Program-made: the position numbers and the translations under genes
Assembly: GCA_029945375.1 (NCBI GenBank)
Contig: CM057061.1
Coordinates: 3,038,001 to 3,102,000, forward strand
Source of the DNA: Agaricus subrufescens
Taxonomy: Eukaryota > Basidiomycota > Agaricomycetes > Agaricales > Agaricaceae
Direction of reading: 5' to 3'
DNA: 64,000 nucleotides
Notes under the pieces: generated by a model
Told to the model about the DNA's origin: nothing
Seen by the model: only the letters and a program-made list of their open reading frames with translations
The model's database searches: none
In this document: positions 28,096 to 38,925 of the stretch, piece by piece
Numbering within the stretch: position 1 is the first letter of the stretch
Layout: each line of letters opens with the position of its first letter

Positions 28096-28632
28096 GGGGA
28101 TAGCACTGGAGAAATCCAAACTTTCAACCGTCATTGCCTCCTTGATGACAAGTGTCTGGAGTCCTCATAGGGACTTTGCCAAATTTGGTTAATCTGCATC
28201 TGATTAGATTGGATGTCACTGCTTAGATTCTGTCTTTTACAAATCCTATAAGGGCCAAACTCTACCTTTTGCTTGAGCAATTGAGGGTAGCTACAACCTC
28301 ATGTACTGTTACATAGGAGTGGCTGGCAATCTGTCGGTGGAGTAAAAGGCATGCAAGTTCCTGAGCCAGAAAGACTTAAATTTGCAAGGGAGTGGAATCC
28401 TAATAAGCTGCCATTTTGAAAGGTTGAAGGACAAGATGAAGCAAGCAATGGAGGCCGAAACAGTGCCCAAATGTTCCCAAAAACAAGGATTTTGGATAGA
28501 TTTGTCTGCACCCATGTAATCTAATCATATGCAGATTGACTAAATTTGGTAAAGTCCCTATGAGGACTCCGGACACTTGTCACCAAGGAGGCAACAACAG
28601 TTGAAAGCTTGGATTTCTCTGATGCCACCCCC
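28096..28632. repeat. Foldback: two inverted arms of about 115 bp
   Basis: The arm 28096-28210 and the arm 28518-28632 are inverted copies of each other, sharing for example GTCCTCATAGGGACTTT and CTGCATnTGATTAGATT. About 307 bp lie between them. Differences between arms are mostly transitions. The structure could be a foldback transposon, a MITE with long arms, or an inverted duplication. The loop has no recognised coding content. Confidence 0.65.
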
Positions 28633-28859
28633 TTGCCACAATAGGAGGCAGGAGAAATGATCCCATCCTTGAGTTTGACATTCAGTCATATCACCTCTCA
28701 GACATTCACAAGACAGAGACACACTGAACAGGTGCAAGCCCAGCAGAGGTGGATTCATCAAGTACAAACGTTTGTTTTGCCATTGCCATTGTTGAGTTTC
28801 CCCTGTCATTGTATAGAATTGTGTCACAGAGTAGAATACTATGGACATATCTATCCTCA
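28633..28859. other. CpG-poor noncoding sequence
   Basis: No feature recognised between the foldback and the decayed sugar-kinase gene. Confidence 0.4.
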
Positions 28860-29960
28860 CATAGCTTCTTCCATCTCCATGCTTCACCAGCACTGAACAT
28901 CAATCATCTCCATGAAAATCTTAAATGTTGCATTCAGAAGTATCTTGTCTTTCACCAATGCACTGGGGACTATCACTGTCCCAGGTGGGGTCATTTCAAC
29001 CTGCACAGCATCAGCCACATACTTCATCACCAAAAAACAAAATCTGTACCATGACTTTCCATAACTCCTTAGCCTGATCTACTTGCTTGCCCTTTTCTCT
29101 TCCCTCTGCTGCAAATTGTCCAAGTATCGCAGCACCACATACAACAGCTGCTGAAGAATCCTGAGGTAATGCAACAAGCATATTGCATACATCAGCAAAT
29201 AATTGCATCTTTGCCAGGCTTGTCTGCTCCTTTGAGGACCAGAAAAGAAGAGATTAGAATTCAATTAGGTGGATGACATGTGAGATAGAGATAGTGTGTG
29301 AGAGCTAATGGATGAAGTACAGGTACAATGTGCAAATAGATGAGATGGTGGTGGGCGAGCATGATTGGATGAAAGCCTTCAGGTTATGGCTTCCCCTCCA
29401 CCCGGAGCAACTTCTATGAGGCAGGCTGTGAAGGGTGGGTAGGCCCATTTGTGGTGCATGAGCTGCAGTGAGCGCGACACTTGGCAGAGAGAGACTGCGT
29501 TGAGTGAGGTGAATGGAGAGGGTGTGGCTGGGTGGGCAAAAAGAAAGGCATGGGGACCTGCTGAATGGGTTGAGTGGGTGGAGAAAAGAAAGGGGTGTCA
29601 GTCTCATGACCATGCCTTGCCTGCAAAGATGAACACCTATTTACAGCATGCCCTGCATTTTGCTTGCTGCAGGCTACCACTCAATTTCATTTTTTTTGCT
29701 TAGCCACTGCTCATGTAGATCAGGGAGATTGTATGACCACAACCGTTTAATCCAGCAATGATATGATGAGTTTAAAGAATAATATATTTGAGGGTTTCAT
29801 TATATTTCTTTGCAAGGTCTGCAGGACCAGAAAAATGCTTGAGCCCAGTAATTGAGCCATGCACATGTGGGTCTGCTATAGGTGAACAATTACTGGCTGG
29901 AGATGAGACTCTTCCAATTGGCATTCTGGCAAGGTGCCAGCTTTTCAACATCTTCCTATG
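28860..29960 (-). pseudogene. FGGY-family carbohydrate kinase C-terminal half, broken
   Basis: Read on the - strand: CSPIADPHVHGSITGL ... LAKKYNETL (29940-29790), HTISLIYMSSG then a stop (near 29700), a gap of about 440 bp, then MQLFADVCNM, ALPQDSSAAVVCGAAILG, QAKELWKVMVQ (29208-29040) and EMTPPGTVIVPSALV (about 28980). These match in order the C-terminal ATP-binding domain of FGGY kinases of the ribulose/ribitol kinase type. The gap may be an insertion or a decayed intron. Frames shift several times and CpGs are gone. The N-terminal half was not found. Confidence 0.7.
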
Positions 29961-30242
29961 TTCCTGTAGCAAACAGCTATCACCCACTTATTATTCTCTA
30001 TTTACTTTCAGCCTCATAAACAAATAGCCCTCTCTGTATATAAGTAGGACTCAATTATTTGTGTAAGGTAGATACTCTTGAATCAATAGCATATCCCTGT
30101 TGACTTCTCCGCTTGAATATCTCTACTCTATTGTGTAGTGTGACTGCTCTAGCTTACATTACATATATTTGACAGCACCTGCTATCTGCTTTACTCTCTA
30201 AACTCTCATAAAAAAAAACTCTTATCTATCAAAACTTGATGC
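29961..30242 (+). promoter_or_regulatory. Probable Gypsy-1 LTR/leader remnant
   Basis: Contains a TATA-like box (CTGTATATAAGTAGG near 30036) followed by a leader-like stretch running into the Gypsy-1 gag remnant. By position it should be the LTR downstream half and leader, but no matching second LTR lies in the window, so the boundary is not fixed. Confidence 0.35.
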
Positions 30243-31718
30243 TTGAAAAACCACAGTCTGGCCAACCAGGTAATTTCAGTCATCTACCCAAAAACATTGA
30301 AACACTCTAGTATTTTTTCGAAAAACAATTTACAAAAGAAATGTCAAGGTACAACTTGCATAGCTGTGCCAAAGCACAGCAGATCTCTTTGGTGGACAAT
30401 AAAGGTGTGTCTTCCCCCCAAAAATTTAGCTGACAACAACTCTCCATTGCAGCCACCCAGTTTACCAATACCTGCTCATTTGTTGCCCTCCTTGGTGGAG
30501 GAATGTGAAATAAGACCCACCATAACTAGCAAGGACCTCATGCCTCAACCAGGAGCTAAGGTTGTTATTCCTGAGGAGAATGCAACCACTCCCCTGTATG
30601 CTGAAGGAAACACTTCCTCAGCATCAATAAGACCAGATGACTCAGATGTGAGCATCGAGAATGAAGAAAAGTCCACTAGTAGCACCTTCCATAAAAAGTA
30701 TAACAATATGGTATATTCACTTAGCACCCTGTTCCTGTCTAATCAAGGGAACACTATATCCGGTGGCAATGAAAATTTTTTCATGGCACTTTACTTGATC
30801 AATCCAATCAAAGAAGAAAACTTATCTCAGATCAATGATGACCACTGGAGGGATATCAGTTTAGCAGCTACCAATTTAACCAATGAGCAGAGACATGCGA
30901 TTAATAACCGCAATGTGAAATTAGGCATAGGAAATGATGCCGAAGCCAGACCATCCAAAAGCAAAGGAAAGAACATAGACCCCTGGAACTGGGGTAATGT
31001 ACAGATACCTGAAGAGGATCTTAATATTGAGGAACAACATCAAGCATTGGAGAAAGCCAAACAACTCCTAAACAGCAGGAATAATCCCAGAGCCACTTCC
31101 ACTCCAAGGCATGGCAGCACAATGACTGAGGCAACTCCTGAGCAAGGTAGAAACAGGTCATCCATTTCCACTGAATATACAAACCCAGTAAATACCGGTA
31201 ATGCAGGAATTGCAAGATTCATAAGGAACAATTACAAAATGAACCAAGGTAATAATCAAAGGAATGATAAGGGTGTGAACATCGGAATCACTAGACCTAT
31301 TGATCTGGTCAATCCAAAAAGCTATCTGGGCATTGCTTTCAATGAAATGAGGCAATGCTCAGAAGAAATAGAATCTGCCCAAAGAAAAAAGAAATTGGAA
31401 AAGCAAAAGTCAAAGAAACATCATCAATCTAAACAAAGGTGTAGTTGATCCCAAAAAAACCATACTTGCAGAAAGTGTTCCCCTATCTCAGTAGCCAACG
31501 CAGAACAGAGTAATCCTGACTCTGAACCATCTGATAGCCCATCAGACTCATCTGACAATGATTCAAGTACTGAGTCAAGTGACGTAGATGACAGCCCATC
31601 TGGATCCACTTCCGAAAGCCCTGATGAAATTCATGCTCAACACTCTCGACACAGGCAACCATGTCATGACAATTACAGATCGTTGTTTAAACCTATACCC
31701 CCTGAAAAATATGATGGT
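30243..31718 (+). pseudogene. Gypsy-1 Gag, N-terminal part
   Basis: Open without an ATG from 30243 to 31448, then continuing after a stop in another frame as an Asp/Ser-rich linker and the Gag core motif FKPIPPEKYDG at about 31687-31718, where a LINE has inserted. The Gag core resumes at 33557. The first 400 residues are polar and Asn-rich with no clear domain. Sequence is CpG-depleted. This is the oldest element in the nest. Confidence 0.7.
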
Positions 31719-33542
31719 GCACTAGGGCTATTTTCCGGGTGCAAACTCTCTCTCCTAACCACCCGATCAGACGCTTTACTGGGTCTGGTCAGGAGGAACT
31801 GGCCCACCGGTTCCATAACGCCCACCTTCCGTTGAAGGTCCGGGAGAAGGTCAAGTCCTTTATTTCGGACTTGGGCCGCGCTGTTCCGAGTGTCCAGGAA
31901 CCATTCGAGGCTGACTGCGTGGAGGCCCGACCTGGATACCGCATTTTGGATGACTTCGGCGATCGGGTTTCGTTCGTCGATTCTCCACCTTCTGGGGCGA
32001 TTAAAGATGACGCTGACATCTTACGCCTCACTCAACTTCGGGCTTCTTACGAGGAAGTCCCACACACAGTCATTCTGGGGACTGCCGCTTCGGTAGACCC
32101 CAAGGGCGAGCTTGAGGCGGCTTCGGCTGCTTCGGCTCAATGGGATTGGGGAGAAGGCGGCGAAGGCTTCAAACAAGACTTCTCCTTCCCACTGGGGCAC
32201 TCCACTCAGCAGGACGCTGAATTGGATAGTCTCACACGTGCCATCGACCTGGGCCTTAAGGTCCCGTGGGTGCGCAACATTGTCATATTCACAGGCGCTA
32301 TTACCATGGCGAGAGTCCTGATGGATCCAAAACCACACTCGGGTCAGCAGCTATCTTTGTTCGCTGCCCGTCGACTTCGGCCTTGGCTTTCCACTTTTGA
32401 GGAAGCCAAGGTCACCTTCGTCCATGCCAGGAACCACCTGGGATGGGGTCTTCCCGGGGTCTCCGCTAAGGACCTCAAGAATCACCAGGCTTACTATCGC
32501 TTTGGCGAGCATGGTACGCCTTGGACTACTTTGGCCTCTGAACGCCGCCGGGTTCAGAAGGCATGCATGGATGAGTGGCACCGCTTGTTCCACTCTCCAG
32601 ATTTCCGCGGAAATCAGTTTTTTGACCTCTATGAGTACGAGGACAAGAAGAAGCGGTTAGTTCCGTCCTATGTTGGTGGTGGGACGTGGCTTTCCAGTAT
32701 CTTGGTCAACGAGCCCCGCATGTGTGCGAGGGCCACGAGACTCATCCTGAACCACGGGCCTACTGCCGAGTACAGGATTCGCTTCAATGTTGGCGACTCT
32801 ATCACCGCCTACTGCCACTATTGCCGGTCCGGTGCAAACCAGACCCGTGATCATTTACTTAATGAGTGCGAAGCGCTTGCGCGGGCCAGACGTCAAGAGC
32901 GGTTTGTGACCCTCACGGAGGTCCTTGTCTACCTCGAGGATAATCCCTGGATCTATTCGTTCGAGGAGCCGCCAGAAGATATTCTTGTGCGGTTTTCACC
33001 TGAGTAGGAGAGTGGTTTTTCGGGATACACTGGGTTGGGGTCCCTCTTGAAGGGTGAGTGTTGTAGTTCCGGGTTCTGCCGTCTCTGGGGTCTCGACGGG
33101 TGACTGGGGTCTGGGGGCGGTGTCTCGTCGATGCTGCTGGGTTAAGCCGGGTACTCCCCACCGGGCTTCTGGCGGATAGAACGACTGACACTTATGGGGG
33201 GTGAAACCCCGGGATTCCGGGATGATATTCCCTTAATGGTCTTAGAGGGTGGGCGAAGGGACGAGACCTTGCCTGGATTGAGGCCTGGTCTGGTGTTTAA
33301 GTCCTGATGGACGTGTCTCTGTCTCGATCCGGGGAAGGAATACCGACCCCATTTTCCTTGCGACCTGCTGGAGCCCTGCCATGGAGGATGCATTGTTTGA
33401 GCTGGAAGGCGGCATGACGTCTTGGGTTTGGAGTTTTCTCTCTTTCTCCTTAAATAATTCTATTACGTGTATGTAGTAGGACCGGACTGCGATCGGGCGC
33501 CGGTATATAAATCATTTGATTTCAAAAAAAAAAAAAAAAAAA
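31719..33542 (+). mobile_element. 5'-truncated non-LTR retrotransposon (LINE, Tad-like)
   Basis: Insertion of 1824 bp ending in a poly(A) run of more than 20 A and flanked by a 14-bp target duplication AAAAATATGATGGT (31705-31718 and 33543-33556; the A part is ambiguous). It splits the Gypsy-1 gag codons for KYDG. Only the 3' part of ORF2 and the 3' untranslated region are present, the usual result of incomplete reverse transcription. The 3' tail is shared with the old copy at 16790-17605. CpGs are intact, so it is much younger than its host. Confidence 0.93.
31739..33007 (+). pseudogene. LINE ORF2 C-terminus: RNase H-like domain and CCHC knuckle
   Basis: A 422-residue open frame without its own ATG. 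Residues about 65-260 look like RNase H: FVDSPPSGAI (first Asp), QQDAELDSLTRAI (Glu), then IVIFTGAI where an Asp (FTDN/FTDS) is expected, and a final HARNHLGWG...KDL. Near residue 360 is a C-terminal CCHC motif (CHYCRSGANQTRDHLLNEC), then NPWIYSF. The Gly in place of the third acidic residue suggests the RNase H is inactive or the subfamily is divergent. Reverse transcriptase and endonuclease are absent by truncation. Confidence 0.85.
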
Positions 33543-33556
33543 AAAAATATGATGGT

Positions 33557-34488
33557 TCTGCATCAATACAGAAATTTCTTAGATTCATCAAACAAACTGA
33601 TGAATACTTAACCAACAGGAGAGCTCCACCTGAACACAAAGTATCTATAGCCTCAAAATTCTTAACCAACAAAGCCTATGATTTCTACCTGCTCAATGCC
33701 TCTCTACAACCCCAAAGATGGTACTGGCATGAGTTTGCCAAAGCCTTATTCAATCACTGCTTTCCAGCTGATTTTTGGACCCACCAAAGAAACAAGCTGA
33801 ATAATTACAAACAGAAAGATCTATTTGTGAAAGAGTATGTATATCAGCCAACTCTATGAATTATTCATTATAGTAGGATTGGATGCAGAAAATGCCAATG
33901 ATGAACATACCATGGCCAAAAAGTGTTGGCATGGTTTACATCTCAGAATACAAGAACAGTTATGGTTGAGTAACATGAACCCTGATACCAGCTCTCTCGA
34001 GGAAATCCGCATGGCTGCCAAAAGAATTGAAATGGCACAATCGGTAGTGGCCTCAAGGAACCAAAATCATTCAAACAATTTCAACCCTGACAAAAGTCAA
34101 AAAACCGGAAAGGGTTCAAAATATAAGAAATTTAAAGAGAACGAATCTCATCAAAGGAGCAATGATCAGGGATCCAGACAACAAAACAATAACCAAGGGA
34201 GATTTAACCGCAAAACAAACAGAACTCCAAATATGAATGATGGAGACAAAAGATGTGTCCATAAAAGCAAATCACCAACATACCACCATCAACCAAACAA
34301 GAATCGTGATTCTGAAAAGTCAAATTGGGTCCCTCAAGAAGAATGGGAATGCAGGAAACATGAAGGGAAATGTTGTAGATGTGGTACATGACATGACAAT
34401 GTCCTGACACAAACTCTGTCTCCTCCTCTGACAAAGGACCCCCAGGACTAAGGGCAAACAATGTAGAAGTGATGAACCATGTGGAAAC
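33557..34488 (+). pseudogene. Gypsy-1 Gag, middle part
   Basis: Continues the Gag core after the LINE: SASIQKFLRFIKQTDEYL, KVSIASKFLTNKAYDFYL and a coiled Gag region across a frame change at about 33840, then a basic, Asn/Gln-rich linker and the start of a zinc knuckle (CRKHEGKCCRCGT). It ends at the left end of the 19.2-kb transposon (34492). Decayed and nearly CpG-free. Confidence 0.75.
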
Positions 34489-34858
34489 AGACACTGTGAC
34501 CGCCCAAGTTGCGGGAAACACAAAACGGTAAGTCATGCTATTCAAAGCAGCTTGTGCTGTCTATATGCCGTCTTAGTTCCGGGTATCTCATAATCAAATC
34601 CTGTGTTTTGCTTCTGTTAAACACAGAATAAAATCAAAGGATAGCGTAACTTTGTGTTTTGAGTTTTCGGAAACTATTTGATGAGATTTGACTTCGTTTA
34701 TCACAAAACAATAAGACAGCATTTGAATCTGTTCATTACTAAAGCTTAACAAAACACATGTACGCGTAAATCTGGTGACATAGTCATGATTAAATGTGAA
34801 CCACTAATATAATAAACAAATTACCCCTAATCTAATAAATGAATTACCCTAATCACTC

Positions 34859-36553
34859 CTAGCCTCGCTTCGTCTTCTTTTTGGGCTTCTGAATCTCAGC
34901 CTTCCTCGAAGATGGCCTCTTTTGTTTCCTTGACTTTGACTTCTTAGTCACTTTGACCTTGCTCGACTTGGCCTTGCTCGACTTGGCCTTCTTTATGGGC
35001 TTGGCATGTTTCTTTGATGCATGGCGTTTGACTCGAATGTCGGCTTCATCATCTTCACTTTCATCACCATCATCACTTTCTTCATCGCTATCATCACTTT
35101 CTTCATCGCTATCATCACTTTCACCATCACTTTCTTCATCACTATTATCACTCTCGTCGTCACTTTCTGTCTTACTACTAGCCTCTTCCTCGATGTCATC
35201 ATCCATGTCAAGGTCTGAGCTGCTATCGGAGGTGTTATCAGAGCTGCTATCGGAGGTGTTGTCAAAGTTGTCGTTACTATGGCTAGCCTCTTCATTCTGA
35301 TTAGTCCTATCACCAGTATCCAGGTTACCTCTCCCATCACCGATCTCTCCAACCATAGGAACCATATGTTTGTCTTTCTTGTCTACCCTTTTGTAGTATC
35401 CCCGCTTGTATCGAATATGAGTCTTGATAAGCTCATATGATGCCCAGTTATGAGTAAATTTTCGCAAGTATGGGATACGTTTGGTGAGCTTCAAGTTTAC
35501 GTCTCAGGAACTTATGTTGAAAGATGATAAATATAGAACTTACTTGTCCAGCTATCTTGGCAAGTTGATCATGAGGCTGCTGTGACCACCCTAGCATCCA
35601 GTTAACTGCTGCCTGTTCACACAATGATGCGGTGAGACTCTAAATATACTGTTCAATAAGAATATATAAAGACAATCACCAAGTAAAACATACCCGACAT
35701 TCATTATAGAAAGGTTTATTATCTTCAAGCTGCATTGCGCCCCGCAGTCCACCTCTCTTCTTAGGCTTACCAATTTGTACCTCAGCCACCTGTACCTGTT
35801 GCTGATTATCCGGTCTGGCTAGTAGATATTGTAAGTATGTCTGATAGATAATGACATTATAAAAGGCACTTTACCGGTAAGCTGCTTGATTTGTTCTCTT
35901 AATGCAAGCAGTTCACTAATTACAGATGCCTTGGAACGTTTCTTGGATTTTTTTTGAGACTTAGCCTTTTTCTTTGATGCGGTAGTAGGGGTGGCATTAG
36001 GAGAGACAGAAAGAGAGATATTAGGAACAACCAGGCCGGTTGTCATAGTAGTGAGGCAAGGAATAGTAATAGCAGCAGAGGGAGTCGCAGGGGAAGAAGC
36101 AGTAATCCTGGGGAGAGGGGTGGTGGTCTCAGGGAGAGGAGCGGTGGTCTCAGGAAGGGAAGTGGTAGTCACAGGGAGGGGAGTGGTGGTCCCGGGAAGA
36201 GAAGTGGTAGTCCCAGGGAGAGAAGCGGTAGTCCCAGGGAGAGAAGTGGTAGTCCCGGGGGGAGAAGCGGTGGCCTCAGGGGGAGAAGTGGTGGCCTCAA
36301 GGGGAGAAATGGTAGCCTCGGGGGGAGAAGTGGTCGTCTCGGGAGGAGAAGTGGTAGACCCAGAGGTAATCAAAGTGGCCATTACAGATGGAGTGTCAGC
36401 TAAAATATTGGCTAGAATATCAGTTTGAGAATATAAAAATAGTAAAATGGTTGACGAACCTCCTGTAGGTGAGGTATCTTGGGTTTTCGTCCTTCGCTTT
36501 GGCTTTGGCTTTTGCACTATCACCTTCTTGGACCTAAGAGTACGTGCTGACAT
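34859..36553 (-). CDS. Transposon accessory protein, Pro/Thr heptads and acidic/basic tail
   Basis: Five exons on the - strand (36553-36460, 36399-35875, 35818-35694, 35612-35544, 35488-34859) join to 480 residues. In order: a basic N-terminus (MSARTLRSKKVIVQKPKPKRR), about a dozen seven-residue repeats of the type TTSLPGT, a lysine-rich stretch (KKKAKSQKKSKKR), a short helix, and a conserved-looking block (KKRGGLRGAMQLEDNKPFYNEC; AAVNWMLGW; LTKRIPYLRKFTHNWASYELIK). The tail has a long Asp/Ser/Glu run followed by a strongly basic end. The NWA-type helical block resembles accessory proteins of Agaricomycete DNA transposons as I remember them; function unknown, DNA or chromatin binding is plausible. 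All exon phases close, so it looks intact. Confidence 0.7.
36115..36360 (-). repeat. 21-bp minisatellite encoding TTSLPGT-type heptads
   Basis: About twelve 21-bp units within exon 2 of the accessory gene at 34859-36553. The units are 70-95 percent alike by eye and all keep the frame, encoding Thr/Ser/Pro heptads. Confidence 0.8.
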
Positions 36554-37140
36554 ATTAATGATGAATAAGAGCAAGTTAACGGATGTGAGAAGCGGAAAAA
36601 AACCACAGGACATACACAGTATATAAGACGACAAAATTATCGGCCAGATCTCTTTGCTTTAGCTATTTTAGTAAGTTAGATAATTTTCGAGAGCCTAGGC
36701 CTTACCAGAAATAAGGGTTGTAGCATAAAACATGTTATTGATTTGGAACAATGTCTCATCTCCTTGATCGTGAATGTACATGTCATTTTTTTTTTCAAAC
36801 TCTAATTTGAATACTTACTTTTTGTTTGATGTCTTCAATAGCACACCGCATTTACCAAAGTTCATTGGGTAGTCAGAGGAGAGAATGGATATGAAAATTT
36901 TCACTGAGGTACGCTGGTAAAGAATGATGATTTTCCGTTCGATCGATTACAGCACCCAGGTGAAAATTTCCAGTCGGTGCCGCATCTGAATAAAGAGTAT
37001 GTCAATTGACATCGTAACAATGCAGGCTAAGATTGAATTATGAGACTCACACGTTTCACGCTAGGTAACGATGAATGTTCCTAATCACATATAGCTTTCA
37101 TTCTTGATATTTGCAGTATAAGAGTATACCCAGCACCAAC
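36554..37140. promoter_or_regulatory. Shared intergenic region between divergent accessory genes
   Basis: About 590 bp between the divergent genes at 34859-36553 (-) and 37141-38229 (+). No coding exon seen; by position it should hold both promoters. T-run at 36787-36796. Confidence 0.4.
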
Positions 37141-38229
37141 ATGAGTATAAAACCAATACTCACAGTTGTTGAAACAGACTCACCTGTCGCCTCTATGTCT
37201 TCCCCCATTTCTTCACCTAGCAAGCTTGTCGAGGATACATTTACGCCTTTACTACCACTTGAGATGCGATGGCGAGATTCTGCTATTGAGGGCTTCGAAA
37301 GTCAGCATAAGCTGAGGAGTTGGGAGGGCAACCACCCGGGTCAACAACACCCCTTCTACTTGTTATCTGCTTTGAATATCATTCCCCACAGGAAGGATGA
37401 TCTCAGTGAAGCCGATGTCGCTGAAGTTGAAGAGTTGTTAACGGGTCAGTACTGAAATGAATCCCATACATAATATAATAATACTTACTTTGTTTGACAT
37501 TAAGGTTATTCGGCGCCATCTGAAATATCGTCAACCATTATTGATCGAGTCAAGCACCTCCTGAATGGTACATTTTAGTAGCTTTCAGAGCTTATCAATT
37601 ACTCACTTATTTAATCGGGTAAGCCAATGAACCACCACAAGACGAACCCGAATCTGAGCCATCGGAAGATATCAGTGATCACAGTGATAGTTCACCTTCA
37701 AAAGAAATTGAGGACAAGCTTGCAGGTCAGTACGTATAAAATACATACAGTCTCAAAGACTTACTTGAATATGAGAAGCTCATGCGTCATTGGTATCATC
37801 AGTTTCTACTGACTACAATTATGAGGAAGCGTGTCAAACTGCAGACTTCCTATTTGGAGGTCGAAGTAATTCTTCACCTGTATTGGAGCTATATGATATT
37901 GCGGGAAAAAGGAAAGCTGGGGAGAAAGTTTTCATTGGGCTAGAGAAAGACGACTTGAAAGGTAAATATATTTCTTCATACTTGAGGGCTAAACCAAGTA
38001 CTTACTTTGACAAGGTCAATCGTCGCACACACTGAGTACAGCTTCAAGTGAGAAGGTGAGTATTGATTTGATAGAACAGGTCGTTAGCAGTACGACAGGG
38101 GATATTGAAAAAAGAACGAAGGATGTAGGTGGTGATAGAAGAGGGAAGCAAAAACGGGATGCCAGTACCATGACAGACGAGTTCAACATTGAGGTCCATG
38201 TCACAATTTCAAAAAGACGAAGAATTTGA
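37141..38229 (+). CDS. Uncharacterised spliced protein of the 19.2-kb transposon
   Basis: Exons 37141-37444, 37505-37567, 37624-37725, 37803-37961 and 38015-38229 join to 280 residues. All four introns are phase 1, and three of them (1, 2 and 4) split a glycine codon, so the internal exons could be shuffled without breaking the frame. The protein is acidic and Ser-rich in the middle (DEPESEPSEDISDHSD) and basic at the end (STISKRRRI-type tail; HVTISKRRRI). One compact segment (NYEEACQTADFLFGG ... GEKVFIGLEKDDL) may fold. I do not recognise a family. Position next to the - strand accessory gene, diverging from it, suggests shared control from 36554-37140. Confidence 0.6.
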
Positions 38230-38925
38230 ATTCCTGCAACAATACTTGTAGGCTATCGTAGAAATTGAGTCTAGATACTATGCGTAGAAGAGGAACATGC
38301 TTACCAGAGTGCACATGCCAAAATCAACTGAGAGACATCCCTACCAGAATGCATGTGCCAGAGTCCAGCAAGGAATAGTCCTCGGTTGCTGCGACCGCAG
38401 GGAGCAGTCGTATGCAGGTGAGAATGTCGGCCCATGGAAACGGCTGACTCACTACACACTCCCCAACTAGCTAGGTCCGCGGGGAAGTTGTCGGCTAGCT
38501 GGGGGCGCTGTGAAGGTGCATCAAAGGCCCTTGTGCTTGTTGAAGCTGTTGGTTTCGACCTCTAGGGATTGACAGTGGCATAGCGGTGGTGTACGCGAAG
38601 TATGTTGAAGTTGGGAGTGTCGAAGTCTTGAGTCATGTGACTTTTCCGTCTGGCCACGTTCAGTGCACGCTGTTATCGGCCATCTACTGCGACATCATAG
38701 TCATCTTACAATCCCCATCCCCTTCCAAGCATCTGACTCGACTTGTTCAGATTAGCCATTATGGTCACCGTGTCTAACCAGGAAGATTTTCAATGGGAGG
38801 GAGACTCAATTTTTCTGCCTGGTATGCTTTCCCATCATCCTCGAGTCTCTGCTCACCTCGGTGCGGGCGAGGCCCTGCTGCACGTGCGAAAGAGCCATGA
38901 GCCAAACAGCCGACAACAAGCCACA
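38230..38925. other. Noncoding spacer before cargo
   Basis: No supported gene. CpG content is normal, unlike the Gypsy-1 flank. Two near-identical words (ACATGC/CATGTGCCA with AGAGACATCCCTACCAGA) near 38300-38355 suggest a small local duplication. Confidence 0.4.

Noticed and set aside
34385..34530. Alternative left edge of the big transposon near 34515-34525
   Set aside because: The 12-bp inverted match to the right end, the AGA duplication and the return of CpG all favour 34492. The Gag frame alone cannot decide it, so some doubt remains.
37141..38229. Interpretation as random open frames
   Set aside because: Five exons with consistent phase-1 introns and consensus splice sites give an uninterrupted 280-aa frame, so I kept it as a gene.
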